Shown: positions 10,401 through 18,123, counted from the stretch's first letter. The stretch is 64,000 nt of DNA from Chitinophaga lutea (GCF_003813775.1 NZ_RPDH01000002.1:620001-684000); one strand, 5' to 3'. The notes: generated by a model from the sequence alone, not told the origin. A program made the numbers and translations.

Positions 10401-11305
10401 AAGTGACACCTCCCGGCGCTAACCCGGGCTACAAGTTCCTGATCAACATCAAGTCCGTAACCTCTGCTCCGGCGCCGTGGAATAACGCCACCAGCCAGAC
10501 CACCAACAACCTGGTAAATGACAGAGGTGAAACCACTTCAGCACGGCTCGTGTTCGACACCTGGTGGTGGGCAACATATACCGAAGGCGCTGTTACCGGT
10601 AACAACTCCGGTGTATACCCGGATGCAGTGATGAGCGAGTTCCTGTACTTCGGCAACCTGCCAGGCGTATTCAACGGGCCTAGCACCATCAACGCCAAAC
10701 TGGCCGGTCTCGACCCCACCCGCACCTACTCGCTGAAATTCTTCGGCAGCAGCAAATGGTGGGCTCCGCAACCGGACAATGGGTCCACCGAATACACGGT
10801 AGGCACTGTGACCAAGACGCTGTACGTGCACAACAACACGGCCAATGTCGTGAGCTTCGAAAACCTCACCCCGAACGCAGCCGGTGAGATCGTCTTCACC
10901 CTGTCAGTGCCTTCCGGCGGACAGGTAGGCTATCTCAATGCTATCGAGGTGGACGTTGCCGCACAAGGCGGCGGCGGTGGTGGCCAGCTGGCATTTGCCC
11001 GCGATGCCGACAAGAACAATAACGCTACGGCCCAGGCGACAGAACTGACCCTGGCGGCCTACCCGAACCCTGTTCAGGATGAACTGTCTGTGGACGTAGA
11101 GCTCCGGAAAGAAGCCCATGTGCAGTTCGAGTTCTTCGATATCACCGGCCGCATCAGCCACAGGGAGGCAAGAAGCAATGTGCCTGCAGGCAAATCCACC
11201 TTCAGACTGCACACAGCCAATTACCTCCATGTCAAAGGTTTCTACCTGCTGAAAGTATCCGCATCAACGGGTGAATCCAAAGTGATCAAACTACTTAAAA
11301 GATAA
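4403..11305 (+). CDS. Giant secreted esterase with FN3, PA14, Ig-like and repeat modules plus T9SS signal
   Basis: 2300 residues. A signal peptide (cut near residue 22) precedes an alpha/beta-hydrolase esterase of the PHB-depolymerase/LpqC type with nucleophile Ser175 in GLSHG, Asp227 and His259. Next come an Ig-like stretch (about 290-440), two FN3 domains (446-633), a PA14 domain (637-785), two more FN3 domains (793-981) and two cadherin/dystroglycan-like Ig domains (983-1168). From 1172 on there are four ~180-residue beta-sandwich-like modules (opening INIKG/INIKS, APAPWNN) alternating with Ig-like domains. A Gly-rich linker and a type A T9SS sorting domain (about 2216-2300, with AYPNPV) end the protein. 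It is therefore exported and probably surface-attached. The esterase probably removes acyl groups from a glycan; the modules probably bind carbohydrate. Ligands are inferred, not seen. Confidence 0.9.
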   Translation: MKRILHLLFIQVILLFSVQAVAQLNPADPVVTYNSGNPPPTPDFNKITKWVRTVRMGWNTDLYKAYIFRNMAFRLKFPKTYQHGVSDGKKYPVLVFFHGVGEAGTIYDNEFQLLHGGELMKNAVENGTYDGFLLYAQSQDGTWGNPLFDNIKVLLDSMALSVKADLNRVCVNGLSHGGLGTWDWTFRYPWMTAGSLPMCAASTIYTGQSYVDKVKFMPVWMFQGGLDNNPAPYTAGLVRDAIRNAGGTLTYSFYPNEAHSVWYSAWAEPDFFSYLKRANRLLPQALFQKTALCPGESTTIGISPGFLAYQWRKDGVDIAGTGNSIVVNSTGSYSVRAQTAEGWTEWSPTPLVITASPSTTPPIISPAVLATNVFPAPNGATNVALQVPAGMETYEWIKTGTTTVLSTTNTLTASAVGGYVVRAKAANLCVSAYSDTFRIVNANGANGPDPISGLIVSAFTKTSLTLNWAQNVSAPFNEKYFEIYRSATAGGPYTLVAKNAADVLTYTDNNLTPGTNYFYIVRPVNDNAAAAVSVEVKGTTTGDATPPTIPTSLTLLSTGNTFVYLQWNAATDDAGITGYEIYANGVLQTTVSGTTTKTQLTGLNEGTFYNIYVKAKDASGKLSGASNQVTTKTLKANLTYKYYQGTWSTLPNFANLTANKTGKTVIPDLTPVPSNRTTNFGFLWTGYIHIPVDGNYTFATGSDDGSKLYFNRTYSHTATATVNNDGLHGESIVSGTVNNLTAGVYPIAITFFQQGGGSAMKVYWTNTTLGVTQQLIPGGYFMDTVSTSGGTAAPAAPSALTATANGWSKINLAWTDNSSNETGFEVYRSATSGGTYQIVGTVAANIKVYTDTALNQTTAYYYRVRAIGTYGESAMSGTATATTGAKPLPPAAPTAFLATALSTTVVKLQWTDASNNESNFEIYRSLNDQNNYSLLKTTAANVVTVNDSTLAANTIAWYRVRSIGEGGASAYATADSAKTLSNPPVISNIPSQSIRYGTTTNIAIQASDPDSDPITYSLLNAPAFITVVADPGNVHLAAAPLAADMGVYNNIGVIAKDSHNASDTTYFNLTVNDNFAPVITAIGAVTANEGKDTTIAVTATDANAADHFTWSVLQKPAFVTVTGSGDTLRLLVSAGYADAGTYTVEVKVTDSQGAIDTKSFTLTVNDKPTPNYNLFINIKGNNTAPAPWNNVTGLTTVNLVNDRGETTTAGLTFDTYWWATHNQGAVTGNNSGVYPDVVLGEYLYFGSLPGVFSSPSSINGKLTGLETNRAYTVKFMAGSQWGAPQPDNGTTNFTINGITKPLYTHNNTSNLAIFANLTPNAAGEIAFNLAVPAGGQVGFLSAIEVNAGGAGEPPVNQAPVMTAITNKSVQEGAISNVTVSAVDPEGDNITYSVVDAPAFVTITGTQLRFAPLAGNAGSYNNIGVIAKDSHNNADTTRFNLTVTPAGAATGYKIFINIKGNNTAPTPWNNVTGLTTGSLVNDNGETTTAGLTFDTYWWATHNQGAVTGNNSGVYPDVVLGEYLYFGSLPGVFSSPSSINGKLTGLETNRAYTVKFMAGSQWGAPQPDNGTTNFTINGITKPLYTHNNTSNLAIFANLTPNAAGEIAFNLAVPAGGQVGFLSAIEVNAGGAGEPPVNQAPVMTAITNKSVQEGAISNVTVSAVDPEGDNITYSVVDAPAFVTITGTQLRFAPLAGNAGSYNNIGVIAKDSHNNADTTRFNLTVTPAGAATGYKIFINIKGSNTAPAPWNNVTGLTTGSLVNDNGETTTAGLTFDTWWWATHNQGAVTGNNSGVYPDAVLAEYLYFGSLPGVFSSPSSINGKITGLETNRAYTVKFMAGSQWGAPQPDNGTTNFTIGGVTKPLYTHNNTSNLAVFANLTPNAAGEIAFNLAVPAGGQVGFLSAIEINAGAEGGVPPVNHAPELAAVANQSVAVGSTTNVNLSATDADGDVLSYSLVNAPAFVTIVGTQLRFTPPVGSAGTYNNIGAIVTDPQNAADTVRFNLEVTPPGANPGYKFLINIKSVTSAPAPWNNATSQTTNNLVNDRGETTSARLVFDTWWWATYTEGAVTGNNSGVYPDAVMSEFLYFGNLPGVFNGPSTINAKLAGLDPTRTYSLKFFGSSKWWAPQPDNGSTEYTVGTVTKTLYVHNNTANVVSFENLTPNAAGEIVFTLSVPSGGQVGYLNAIEVDVAAQGGGGGGQLAFARDADKNNNATAQATELTLAAYPNPVQDELSVDVELRKEAHVQFEFFDITGRISHREARSNVPAGKSTFRLHTANYLHVKGFYLLKVSASTGESKVIKLLKR
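7916..10965 (+). repeat. Four-unit in-frame tandem array (837/837/840-bp spacing)
   Basis: The repeated module starts at 7916, 8753, 9590 and 10430. Each of the first three units is followed by an Ig-like domain, giving a two-domain unit of 279-280 residues; the fourth ends the array. Units 1 and 2 are almost identical, unit 3 is close and unit 4 is clearly diverged, so the array seems to grow by duplication near its N-terminal side. Confidence 0.95.
8027..9576 (+). repeat. 713-bp perfect direct duplication (8027-8739 and 8864-9576)
   Basis: Comparing the two stretches base by base at an offset of 837 shows no difference. The first mismatches flank the block, at 8026/8863 (T/C) and 8740/9577 (C/T). 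The identity includes synonymous sites, which points to a recent duplication or gene conversion inside the giant gene. Confidence 0.95.
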
Positions 11306-11324
11306 AGAATCAACACTTTAAGTA

Positions 11325-11363
11325 AAAAACAAAGGCCTGGTAAATACCAGGCCTTTGTTTTTT
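11325..11363 (+). terminator. Rho-independent terminator after the giant gene
   Basis: A 13-bp perfect stem (CAAAGGCCTGGTA with TACCAGGCCTTTG) and a two-base loop are flanked by an A-run and a T-run. It starts 20 bp after the stop codon and could work in both directions. Confidence 0.9.
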
Positions 11364-11550
11364 ACTTCATCCCCCTAAACTGTGCGTTCCCTAACTATTT
11401 CTGACACTTCGCGCAATAAATTTCAAACAATTTATTTTCTGTTCTAATTTCGTTGCTAGAACCGGATATACCAGGACGCAGCTATGCCTGCCAGTCAGCG
11501 GCATATGCATAACCCAGGATTTGTTATCATCTCCCCCTTGGTATTTCCCA

Positions 11551-11579
11551 TTTGAAATCGGACATTTGTTTTAATTTTG
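11551..11579 (+). promoter_or_regulatory. Bacteroidota-type promoter for the EPS export operon
   Basis: TTTG at 11551-11554 and TAATTTTG at 11572-11579 are separated by 17 bp and match the -33 TTTG and -7 TAnnTTTG boxes of Bacteroidota. Transcription would start near 11585, leaving a leader of about 160 nt before the Wzc-like gene. Confidence 0.65.
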
Positions 11580-11747
11580 CACCCGACGATAACCTTATCC
11601 TCCCAAAAGCCTTCACTTTCAATCAGTGAATTAAAGTACTGCCATTCCTTTGAATTTCTGAAAAAACGTTAAGCATAATACTGCTGTTTAAAACCGCATT
11701 TTATGCCTGCTTTGTTTTCGAACATATTAAAATAGAAAATAAAATTT

Positions 11748-13931
11748 ATGGATATTACATATTTCTTAAAGGCACTATTAAAGAAAAAATGGTGGCTCGT
11801 CCTGAGTGCAGTGGCAGCCGTTTGCATAGCCTTCGTACTGACTATGCTTAAGCCCCGGCTATATGTATCCGTGTCTCAGATTTCCACCGGATTCACCACC
11901 AGCGACCAGGTAAGGCTGCGTGAGGAGAACCTGAACCTGATGGAGGCCGATGTGAAGTTCGATAACGTTGTTCAGACCATCAATTCCCCGCTGGTGATCA
12001 GCTTTCTTTCATGCAACCTGCTGCTGCATGATCTGACCAGCAACAAACCTTTTATCCACCTGAAAAATGCGGACAGGGAATCCAAAGCCTTCCGTGAATT
12101 CAACCGTGAGGCCGCCCTCCGGATCTGTAAAGAAAAGCTGGACTCCCTTACCATCCTTTCCTCTTATCATCCGGAAGAAAGGAAGATCATGGAATTCCTC
12201 AAGCTCTATAAATACGACGTTGAGTCCATCCGCAAAATGCTGTATGTGGGCCGTCTCCAAAAAACGGATTATATCGACATCATTTACCGTTCCGAAAATC
12301 CGGAGCTTTCTGCCTATGTGGTGAACACCCTGTTCAAGGAATTCCTCCGGTATTACAGAAGCTCCCGTTCCGAAAGATCGATCGAAAACGTGGAAACCTT
12401 CGAAGCGCTCGTCAACCAGAAAAAAATGGAGCTGGATACCAAACTTGAAGCGCTGCGGATGTACAAATCCTCCCAGGGGGTATTGAATGTAGACGTAGCC
12501 AGCGGCAACGAATGGGATCTGATCAAACAATTCGAAAAATCGCTCTTCGACGAAAAGTCCAATAATAACACGCTGCAATCTTCGCTCGCCAACGTGAACG
12601 CACAACTCGTAGAACTGAACAGCGGGAAAACCGTGTATAGTTCCAACAACAACGTGGTGACCCTCCGCAACCAGCTGAACGACCTCAACGATCAGTACCT
12701 CCGCGGCGGCTCAAGCGACCAGGCGCTGGCAGACAAGATCAAAACCCTGCGCGGGCAGCTGCAGAAAGCGCTGGCCGAAGGCACCGGCACTACCAGCAAG
12801 AGCACTTCCAAAGAAGAGTTGATTGCCCGCAAACAGAACTTACAGGCCGAGCTTAGCGCTTCCAACCTGAATATTTCCAACCTCGAAAGCAAAATATCCC
12901 GCCTTCGCTCATCTGTCGGCTCATTTGCCAATAAGGAAGCCACGGTGTCGTCCCTGACGCAGGAGGTGACCCTTGCGCAGGAAGAATATACCAAACTGAA
13001 GGAACGGCTCAACTCCGCGCTGGATAACCGCACAGTACCGCAAGACGGCTTCCGGCAGACCCTCAAAGGCCAGCCCGCCTTCAAACCGGAACCCTCCCAC
13101 CGCCTGATCATCATGGGCCTCTCCGGCGTGTCTGCTTTCATGCTGGTGGCCATGTGCATACTGCTGGTGGAGTTCCTTGATTCATCTATTAAATCGCCGT
13201 CCGTTTTCGGCCGCTCGGTAGACCTGAAGCTGATCAGCACCGTGAACCACGCCAACCTCCGCAAACATGCCGTACTGGATGTATTGCAGGGCAACCGCAA
13301 AGACGAAACCATTATGAAGCGGGAGAACATTTTCCGCGAAATGCTTCGTAAATTGCGGTATGCGCTTGAAAGCAGCGGCAAACAGGTGTTTTTGTTCACC
13401 AGCACAGAACCCCAGCAGGGTAAAACGACCCTGACACAGGCAGTAGCCTACAGCCTCAGCCTCAGCAACCGAAAAGTACTGGTGATCGATACCAACTTCT
13501 GCAACAACGACATTACCCTGCAGATGGAAGCACGCCCCATGCTCGAAACGTTTAATGTTCCTCCAAACGAATTCAGTATAGACAAAGTGAAAGAAATAGT
13601 GACCACGTATTCTGTCGATAACATCGAGGTGATCGGATGTAAAGGCGGCGACTATACCCCGTCTGAGATCCTTCCCAAAAATCACCTGCTCAATTATCTG
13701 CCGCAACTGAAGCTGCACTACGATTTTATTCTCATGGAAGGCGCGCCGCTGAACGATTACACAGACAGCAAGGAGCTTGCGGCATATGCCGATGGCGTCA
13801 TCGCCATCTTCTCCTCCAAAGCAACTGTTAAACAAATAGATAAAGACTCCATCGACTTCCTTCACCAGCTTGGCGACAAATTTGTCGGCGCCGTACTGAA
13901 CAATGTGAATGAAGACTTCCTGGAGCTGTAA
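11748..13931 (+). CDS. Wzc-like polysaccharide co-polymerase/BY-kinase homologue
   Basis: 727 residues. Two membrane segments (about 16-35 and 451-476) bracket a long periplasmic region that is mostly coiled coil (about 200-430), as in Wzz/Wzc chain-length regulators. The cytoplasmic part is a bacterial tyrosine-kinase-type P-loop domain: Walker A EPQQGKTT (Gly558, Lys559) and Walker A' VLVID (Asp581). The expected Walker B Asp is Glu664 in FILMEG. The C-terminus ends NNVNEDFLEL with no tyrosine cluster. It should set chain length or export of the EPS, but tyrosine autophosphorylation of the classical kind looks unlikely. It is the first gene of the operon, with only 15 bp to the acyltransferase. 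Confidence 0.88.
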   Translation: MDITYFLKALLKKKWWLVLSAVAAVCIAFVLTMLKPRLYVSVSQISTGFTTSDQVRLREENLNLMEADVKFDNVVQTINSPLVISFLSCNLLLHDLTSNKPFIHLKNADRESKAFREFNREAALRICKEKLDSLTILSSYHPEERKIMEFLKLYKYDVESIRKMLYVGRLQKTDYIDIIYRSENPELSAYVVNTLFKEFLRYYRSSRSERSIENVETFEALVNQKKMELDTKLEALRMYKSSQGVLNVDVASGNEWDLIKQFEKSLFDEKSNNNTLQSSLANVNAQLVELNSGKTVYSSNNNVVTLRNQLNDLNDQYLRGGSSDQALADKIKTLRGQLQKALAEGTGTTSKSTSKEELIARKQNLQAELSASNLNISNLESKISRLRSSVGSFANKEATVSSLTQEVTLAQEEYTKLKERLNSALDNRTVPQDGFRQTLKGQPAFKPEPSHRLIIMGLSGVSAFMLVAMCILLVEFLDSSIKSPSVFGRSVDLKLISTVNHANLRKHAVLDVLQGNRKDETIMKRENIFREMLRKLRYALESSGKQVFLFTSTEPQQGKTTLTQAVAYSLSLSNRKVLVIDTNFCNNDITLQMEARPMLETFNVPPNEFSIDKVKEIVTTYSVDNIEVIGCKGGDYTPSEILPKNHLLNYLPQLKLHYDFILMEGAPLNDYTDSKELAAYADGVIAIFSSKATVKQIDKDSIDFLHQLGDKFVGAVLNNVNEDFLEL

Positions 13932-13946
13932 ATTTAAAGAAGTGTA

Positions 13947-15017
13947 ATGCATGTAACACCCCATATAACTGCCACTGGTAAAGGGCGGTACGACTGGATT
14001 GATTGCGCCAAAGGCATCGCCATCATCCTGGTTGTATACCGCCACATTGCCCACGGCCTGTTCATGTCTACCGTGGAATTGCCAATGTGGGTAAAAGATT
14101 GTAACGACATGTTGTACAGTTTCCGTATTCCGTTGTTTGTAGCACTCTCAGGCGTTTTTTTCAGCAGAAGCCTTCTGCGGTATGGTGCGGGCCAGTTTGT
14201 GATCAACAAAATGAACACCCTGCTCTACCCCTACCTGCTTTGGGCCATAATACAGATCAGCTTGCAGATATCGTTCGCAGAATATACCAACTCACAACGC
14301 ACGGCCGCGGATTATTTCAACATCCTGCTGCAGCCGCGGGCGCTTGATCAGCTGTGGTACCTGTTCCTGCTGTTCAATGTGTCGGTGCTGTACCTGTGCA
14401 TTTCCATGCTGCTGAAAGGGCACACGAAATGGCAACTGCTGATTGGGCTGATATTGCTGGGACTTGCTCCATTGGTGAAAGACTATAGCACTTTTTACGA
14501 TATCGCGTTGCACTATATTTTCTTTGCCATCGGCCAGGTCAGCTCAGCCTGGCTGCTGAATGCCGATGTCCAGGAAAAGTTGTCGCAGGGCCGGTTGCTG
14601 CTGATGCTGCTGCCCGTATTTGCAGCGTTGCAGTATTATTTTCTGCTGCACCAGGACATGAACCTCTATTTGTTTTTGATAGTGGCGGTTTTCGGAAGTC
14701 TCTTCGTGACCGTGCTCTCCCTTTTCCTGGTGAAGCACGGTTACCTGAAGTTCCTTCAGACCATCGGTAAGTATTCGCTTTATATCTACCTCCTGCATGT
14801 TTCCATTTCCTCTTTGCTCAGGCATATCCTGTACCGCACCGGGGCTTTTGGAAGCCTGACCACCAACACGCTGTTGCTGGTGTTGCTGATAGGTTTGTCC
14901 ATTTATTTGTCCATTGTCGCTTACCGTTTGCTGATACGTCTGAAGTTCGGCTTCCTCTTCAAGGGGAGCCTGCCGGAACGCCGTTCAGCAAATCCAGCCA
15001 GTAATAAAGCCGATTGA
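13947..15017 (+). CDS. Membrane acyltransferase, family 3 (OafA/ExoZ-like)
   Basis: 356 residues with about ten hydrophobic segments. The N-terminus shows the family 3 acyltransferase pattern: WIDCAKGIAI (17-26), the YRH motif with the conserved His (31-33), and FRIPLFVALSGVFF near residue 60. Members move acetyl or other acyl groups onto sugars of exported polysaccharides. Its place between the Wzc-like and Wzy-like genes points to O-acylation of the EPS made here. Its stop overlaps the start of the next small ORF (TGATG). Confidence 0.88.
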   Translation: MHVTPHITATGKGRYDWIDCAKGIAIILVVYRHIAHGLFMSTVELPMWVKDCNDMLYSFRIPLFVALSGVFFSRSLLRYGAGQFVINKMNTLLYPYLLWAIIQISLQISFAEYTNSQRTAADYFNILLQPRALDQLWYLFLLFNVSVLYLCISMLLKGHTKWQLLIGLILLGLAPLVKDYSTFYDIALHYIFFAIGQVSSAWLLNADVQEKLSQGRLLLMLLPVFAALQYYFLLHQDMNLYLFLIVAVFGSLFVTVLSLFLVKHGYLKFLQTIGKYSLYIYLLHVSISSLLRHILYRTGAFGSLTTNTLLLVLLIGLSIYLSIVAYRLLIRLKFGFLFKGSLPERRSANPASNKAD

Positions 15018-15127
15018 TGATGAAAAAAGAAAAAAAAGTAGTCAGCGAATCATTGCACCAGTTTCTCATTCTCCTGTTCATCGGGATGGTGATGATTTTT
15101 CTGGCTGTAAAAATCGTATTCCTGTAA
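15017..15127 (+). CDS. Small single-pass membrane peptide (36 aa)
   Basis: The ATG at 15017 overlaps the acyltransferase stop by one base and the ORF ends 10 bp before the Wzy-like gene. It has a basic start (MMKKEKK), a short polar stretch (VVSESLHQ) and about 20 hydrophobic residues up to the C-terminus (to KIVFL). Tight coupling on both sides and a textbook single-span composition argue that it is a real gene. A second ATG directly follows the first. The family is not recognised; it may be a small partner of the membrane enzymes on either side. Confidence 0.65.
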   Translation: MMKKEKKVVSESLHQFLILLFIGMVMIFLAVKIVFL

Positions 15128-15137
15128 TATTCCGGGC

Positions 15138-16586
15138 ATGCAACTGAGTAAAAAAAACATATTACCCGTACTGATCTTTTCCTTGCTGGCACTGCTGATA
15201 CCGGCATTGACCTGGGTCGGTTCCATGGAACTGAAGTACAGCTTCATGGTACTGGGGGGCATCATGGGCGCCGCCACCTGCGTGGTATGCCTGACCAATT
15301 ACCGCCTGGGATATTACATCGTCATCACGGTCTGCTTCACCATCCGGCTGCTGGAACGCATGGCCGGCGCTGAATTTCCGGTGGGGGTTATACAGGACGT
15401 GCTGCTGGGATGTACCCTGTTGGGCAGCATCTTCAGCAGGCGCCGCGACGAACTGGTGAAAGTTCCCCTGCTGCGTGATCCGCTGATCATCGTATTCACC
15501 ATTTACGGCGCCTACCTGTTGCTGCAGTTCCTTAACCCGAACGCTATCACCACGGGTGGTACCCGGCTCTTTACGAGGGTTTACCTGCGCAATATGATCC
15601 TGGTGCTGCTTTCCATCAAAATGATCAATTCGATGCAGGACCTGCGCACCTTCTTTAAGTATTGGATCACCATGTGTACGCTGGCTGCCGTTTATGCATG
15701 TATCCAGGAATGGGTGGGACTGCTTCCGTTTGAAAGAAGGTATATATCCCTCTACCCGGACAAATTCAAGACCGTGGTCCTTTTAACGGGCACGCGTGTG
15801 TTCTCCTTTTTGTCGGACCCCGCTGTGCTCGGTATCATACTGGCCTGCTGCACAGCTATTATAGCGCCACTGCTCACGGCTTCCGCCAAAACCATTTCGG
15901 CCGGCAAAAAACTATTGCTTTTTGTGGCGCTGGTATTACAGATCCTGGCGCTCGGTTATTCCGGAACACGAACGGGGTACGTGATGGTGCCCATGGGGCT
16001 GCTGATCTTTTTCCTGGCCAACCTTCATAACCGTAATACGATCATCGGTGCAATGGTGTTCGGGCTTGCCTTCCTGGCTATCCTTTTCGGGCCCTTCCAC
16101 AGCAACCCCACCATTGTGCGGGTGCGCACCGCATTTGTCGGTTCCAATTCCGACGAGTCGTTGAACGTGCGGGATGTGAACCGGCACCGCATACAACCTT
16201 ACATCTACCAGCACCCCATCGGTGGCGGCCTGATGACCGCAGGTGTGGAGGGTGAAAAATACAACCCGGGGCACGTGCTGGCCGGCTTTCCGCCAGACAG
16301 CGGGTACCTCCGCACAGCCCTCGAACAAGGCTGGATAGGCCTCATCCTGACATGCCTCTATTTGTATATGATGCTCTGCTACGCCGTCAAGAACTATTTC
16401 AGGGCCAGGGAACAGATAGACAAATTGCTGCTCATCGGTGTGGCAGGTGCGCTGTTTGCCGGTGTGGTAGGGCAATACGCCCAGGAAACCACCGGGCTGT
16501 TCGAATCCGCCATCATGGTATATGCCTTTGCCGGCATTTCAATAAAAACCAAATATTTATTATCCACAAATACGAAAGCAACATGA
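15138..16586 (+). CDS. O-antigen ligase/polymerase family protein (Wzy-like)
   Basis: 482 residues with about 10-12 hydrophobic segments and a large extracytoplasmic loop (about 330-390) before the last membrane spans, typical of the Wzy_C/O-antigen ligase family (PF04932). The YSGTRTGY motif near residue 275 and the HPIGGG...GFPPDSGYL stretch in the loop fit the family. It should polymerise repeat units on the lipid carrier or ligate glycan at the periplasmic face. It overlaps the next gene by four bases (ATGA). Confidence 0.85.
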   Translation: MQLSKKNILPVLIFSLLALLIPALTWVGSMELKYSFMVLGGIMGAATCVVCLTNYRLGYYIVITVCFTIRLLERMAGAEFPVGVIQDVLLGCTLLGSIFSRRRDELVKVPLLRDPLIIVFTIYGAYLLLQFLNPNAITTGGTRLFTRVYLRNMILVLLSIKMINSMQDLRTFFKYWITMCTLAAVYACIQEWVGLLPFERRYISLYPDKFKTVVLLTGTRVFSFLSDPAVLGIILACCTAIIAPLLTASAKTISAGKKLLLFVALVLQILALGYSGTRTGYVMVPMGLLIFFLANLHNRNTIIGAMVFGLAFLAILFGPFHSNPTIVRVRTAFVGSNSDESLNVRDVNRHRIQPYIYQHPIGGGLMTAGVEGEKYNPGHVLAGFPPDSGYLRTALEQGWIGLILTCLYLYMMLCYAVKNYFRAREQIDKLLLIGVAGALFAGVVGQYAQETTGLFESAIMVYAFAGISIKTKYLLSTNTKAT

Positions 16587-17311
16587 AAAAAGTATGTTTC
16601 GTTCTGCTGCTCAGCGTTTGCGTTGGCAGCCTCGCACACGCACAACAAAAAAAGGACACCAGCATTCTGCTGGCGCTTCCCGCCGATGCACCTAATGTAG
16701 CCAGATTGAAAGTCCGTCTTGTAGAACTGGCGCTTGCCAACCCTGCCCTGCAGGAGCTCGATCTCCGGCAGGAACTGACCAAATACGAAGCCAACAGGGC
16801 CAAGGCCGCTTTGCTCGACATGGTGACCGCCGCAGGCAACCTGAATGAGTTCACGATTAACAGAAACGGCACCAACACCGGCAACAACAACCTGCTGTAC
16901 CCCCGTTACAACTTCGGTATACTGGTACCGCTGGGCCGTTTCGTTTCAGTTCCCGCAGAGGTGAAGATCGCCAAGACCAACAAAAAGATCTTTGCCAAAC
17001 AGAAAGAGCGTGAAGGACTGGAAATCAAAGCTGCCGTACTGCGCGCTTACGAAGAGTATTCCGCCAACAAGCAGATGCTGGAACTGCACCTCCCCTTGCT
17101 GGAAGATGCTTACACCAATTACAAAACAACGGAGGCCAAATTCTCCAAAGGCGAAACAGAGGCCACCGTGGAAGCCCTCAATGCTTCTTACCGCATTTAC
17201 AACACCGAAATGGTGCGCAAGATCACGCTGGAACGCGACCTGCGCGAATCCAAACTGACGCTGGAAGGCATCATAGGCACCACTATGGAAGACGTTCTGA
17301 TGAAATTATAA
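16583..17311 (+). CDS. Short TolC-family outer-membrane/periplasmic protein
   Basis: 242 residues from the ATG at 16583, chosen because it gives a clear signal peptide (MKKVCFVLLLSVCVGSLAHA) and a 4-bp ATGA overlap with the Wzy-like stop. The mature part is mostly long amphipathic helices: a LRQELTKYEANRAKAAL-type helix, a beta-like YPRYNFGILVPLG stretch, and a second helix pair with NASYRIYNTEM. This resembles one half of a TolC/OEP protomer, whose usual length exceeds 400 residues. It may supply an exit duct or periplasmic part of the export machine. Two copies per repeat would have to assemble if it forms a pore. Confidence 0.75.
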   Translation: MKKVCFVLLLSVCVGSLAHAQQKKDTSILLALPADAPNVARLKVRLVELALANPALQELDLRQELTKYEANRAKAALLDMVTAAGNLNEFTINRNGTNTGNNNLLYPRYNFGILVPLGRFVSVPAEVKIAKTNKKIFAKQKEREGLEIKAAVLRAYEEYSANKQMLELHLPLLEDAYTNYKTTEAKFSKGETEATVEALNASYRIYNTEMVRKITLERDLRESKLTLEGIIGTTMEDVLMKL

Positions 17312-17322
17312 GCCGGACAAAA

Positions 17323-18123
17323 ATGAAGCATTTCACAACTGCCCTCCTGCTACTGGCAGCGCAGGGAACAATGGCACAATCCAAAGCAAAAGCGGCCAAA
17401 CAGGCCGCTCCGGTTACCCTGGCGCCTTTTCAGCGGATCGAGGTAAAAACGACGCCCTGGCACAAACGCCCGGCCGTGATTTATCTGCCGGAGGCAGCGA
17501 AGGGCGAAAGGTTACCCCTCATCCTTTGCATGCACGGCAAGAGTATTGCCGGCGACGACGTCAGCAAAGTATTCCGCCAGGGCGTTACCCGCCAGGTGCA
17601 TGAAGGGAAAAAGATCGAAGCGGTGAACCCGAAAGACGGGAAGCGGTACAAGTTCATCATACTGGCGCCGCTCTCCGACAGCTGGGGGTTATCACCAGAC
17701 CAGGTGAACAATGTGCTCGATGATGTGCTGAAACGGTACCCTATCGACTCCACCCGCATATATATTACCGGTTACAGCGCCGGCGGATGGGCTGTAGCGA
17801 TGGCCGTAACAGACGCCAGGCTGTCCAAACGCCTGGCAGCGGCAGTGAATATGTCCCCTGCCGCAATTGAAGAGCCCAACATGAGCAGTTTCCGCAACAC
17901 GGCCAAAGCCAATTTGCCTACCTGGTACTTTGCCGGCGCCCAGGAATCATTTTTTTACGACCGTACTAAAATGTACATCGACAGCACCAACAAATACAAA
18001 CGCGGCCTTACAAGGCTGAGCGTTGGCGACCACGCGCATTGTTGCTGGGAAAAGTATTTCAACCCGGCCTTCCGCGAGAACGGGACCAGTATTTACGAAT
18101 GGATGCTTCAATATAAACGATGA
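17323..18123 (+). CDS. Secreted alpha/beta-hydrolase esterase
   Basis: 266 residues. A signal peptide (MKHFTTALLLLAAQGTMAQ) is followed by an esterase domain of the PHB depolymerase/LpqC kind: LCMHGKS oxyanion region, nucleophile Ser152 in GYSAGG, and a GDHAH motif (His237/239) supplying the catalytic histidine. It is the same general fold as the N-terminal enzyme of the giant protein at 4403. In the EPS operon it most likely removes acyl groups from the polysaccharide or its fragments in the periplasm or outside. It overlaps the next gene by 4 bp. Confidence 0.85.
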   Translation: MKHFTTALLLLAAQGTMAQSKAKAAKQAAPVTLAPFQRIEVKTTPWHKRPAVIYLPEAAKGERLPLILCMHGKSIAGDDVSKVFRQGVTRQVHEGKKIEAVNPKDGKRYKFIILAPLSDSWGLSPDQVNNVLDDVLKRYPIDSTRIYITGYSAGGWAVAMAVTDARLSKRLAAAVNMSPAAIEEPNMSSFRNTAKANLPTWYFAGAQESFFYDRTKMYIDSTNKYKRGLTRLSVGDHAHCCWEKYFNPAFRENGTSIYEWMLQYKR

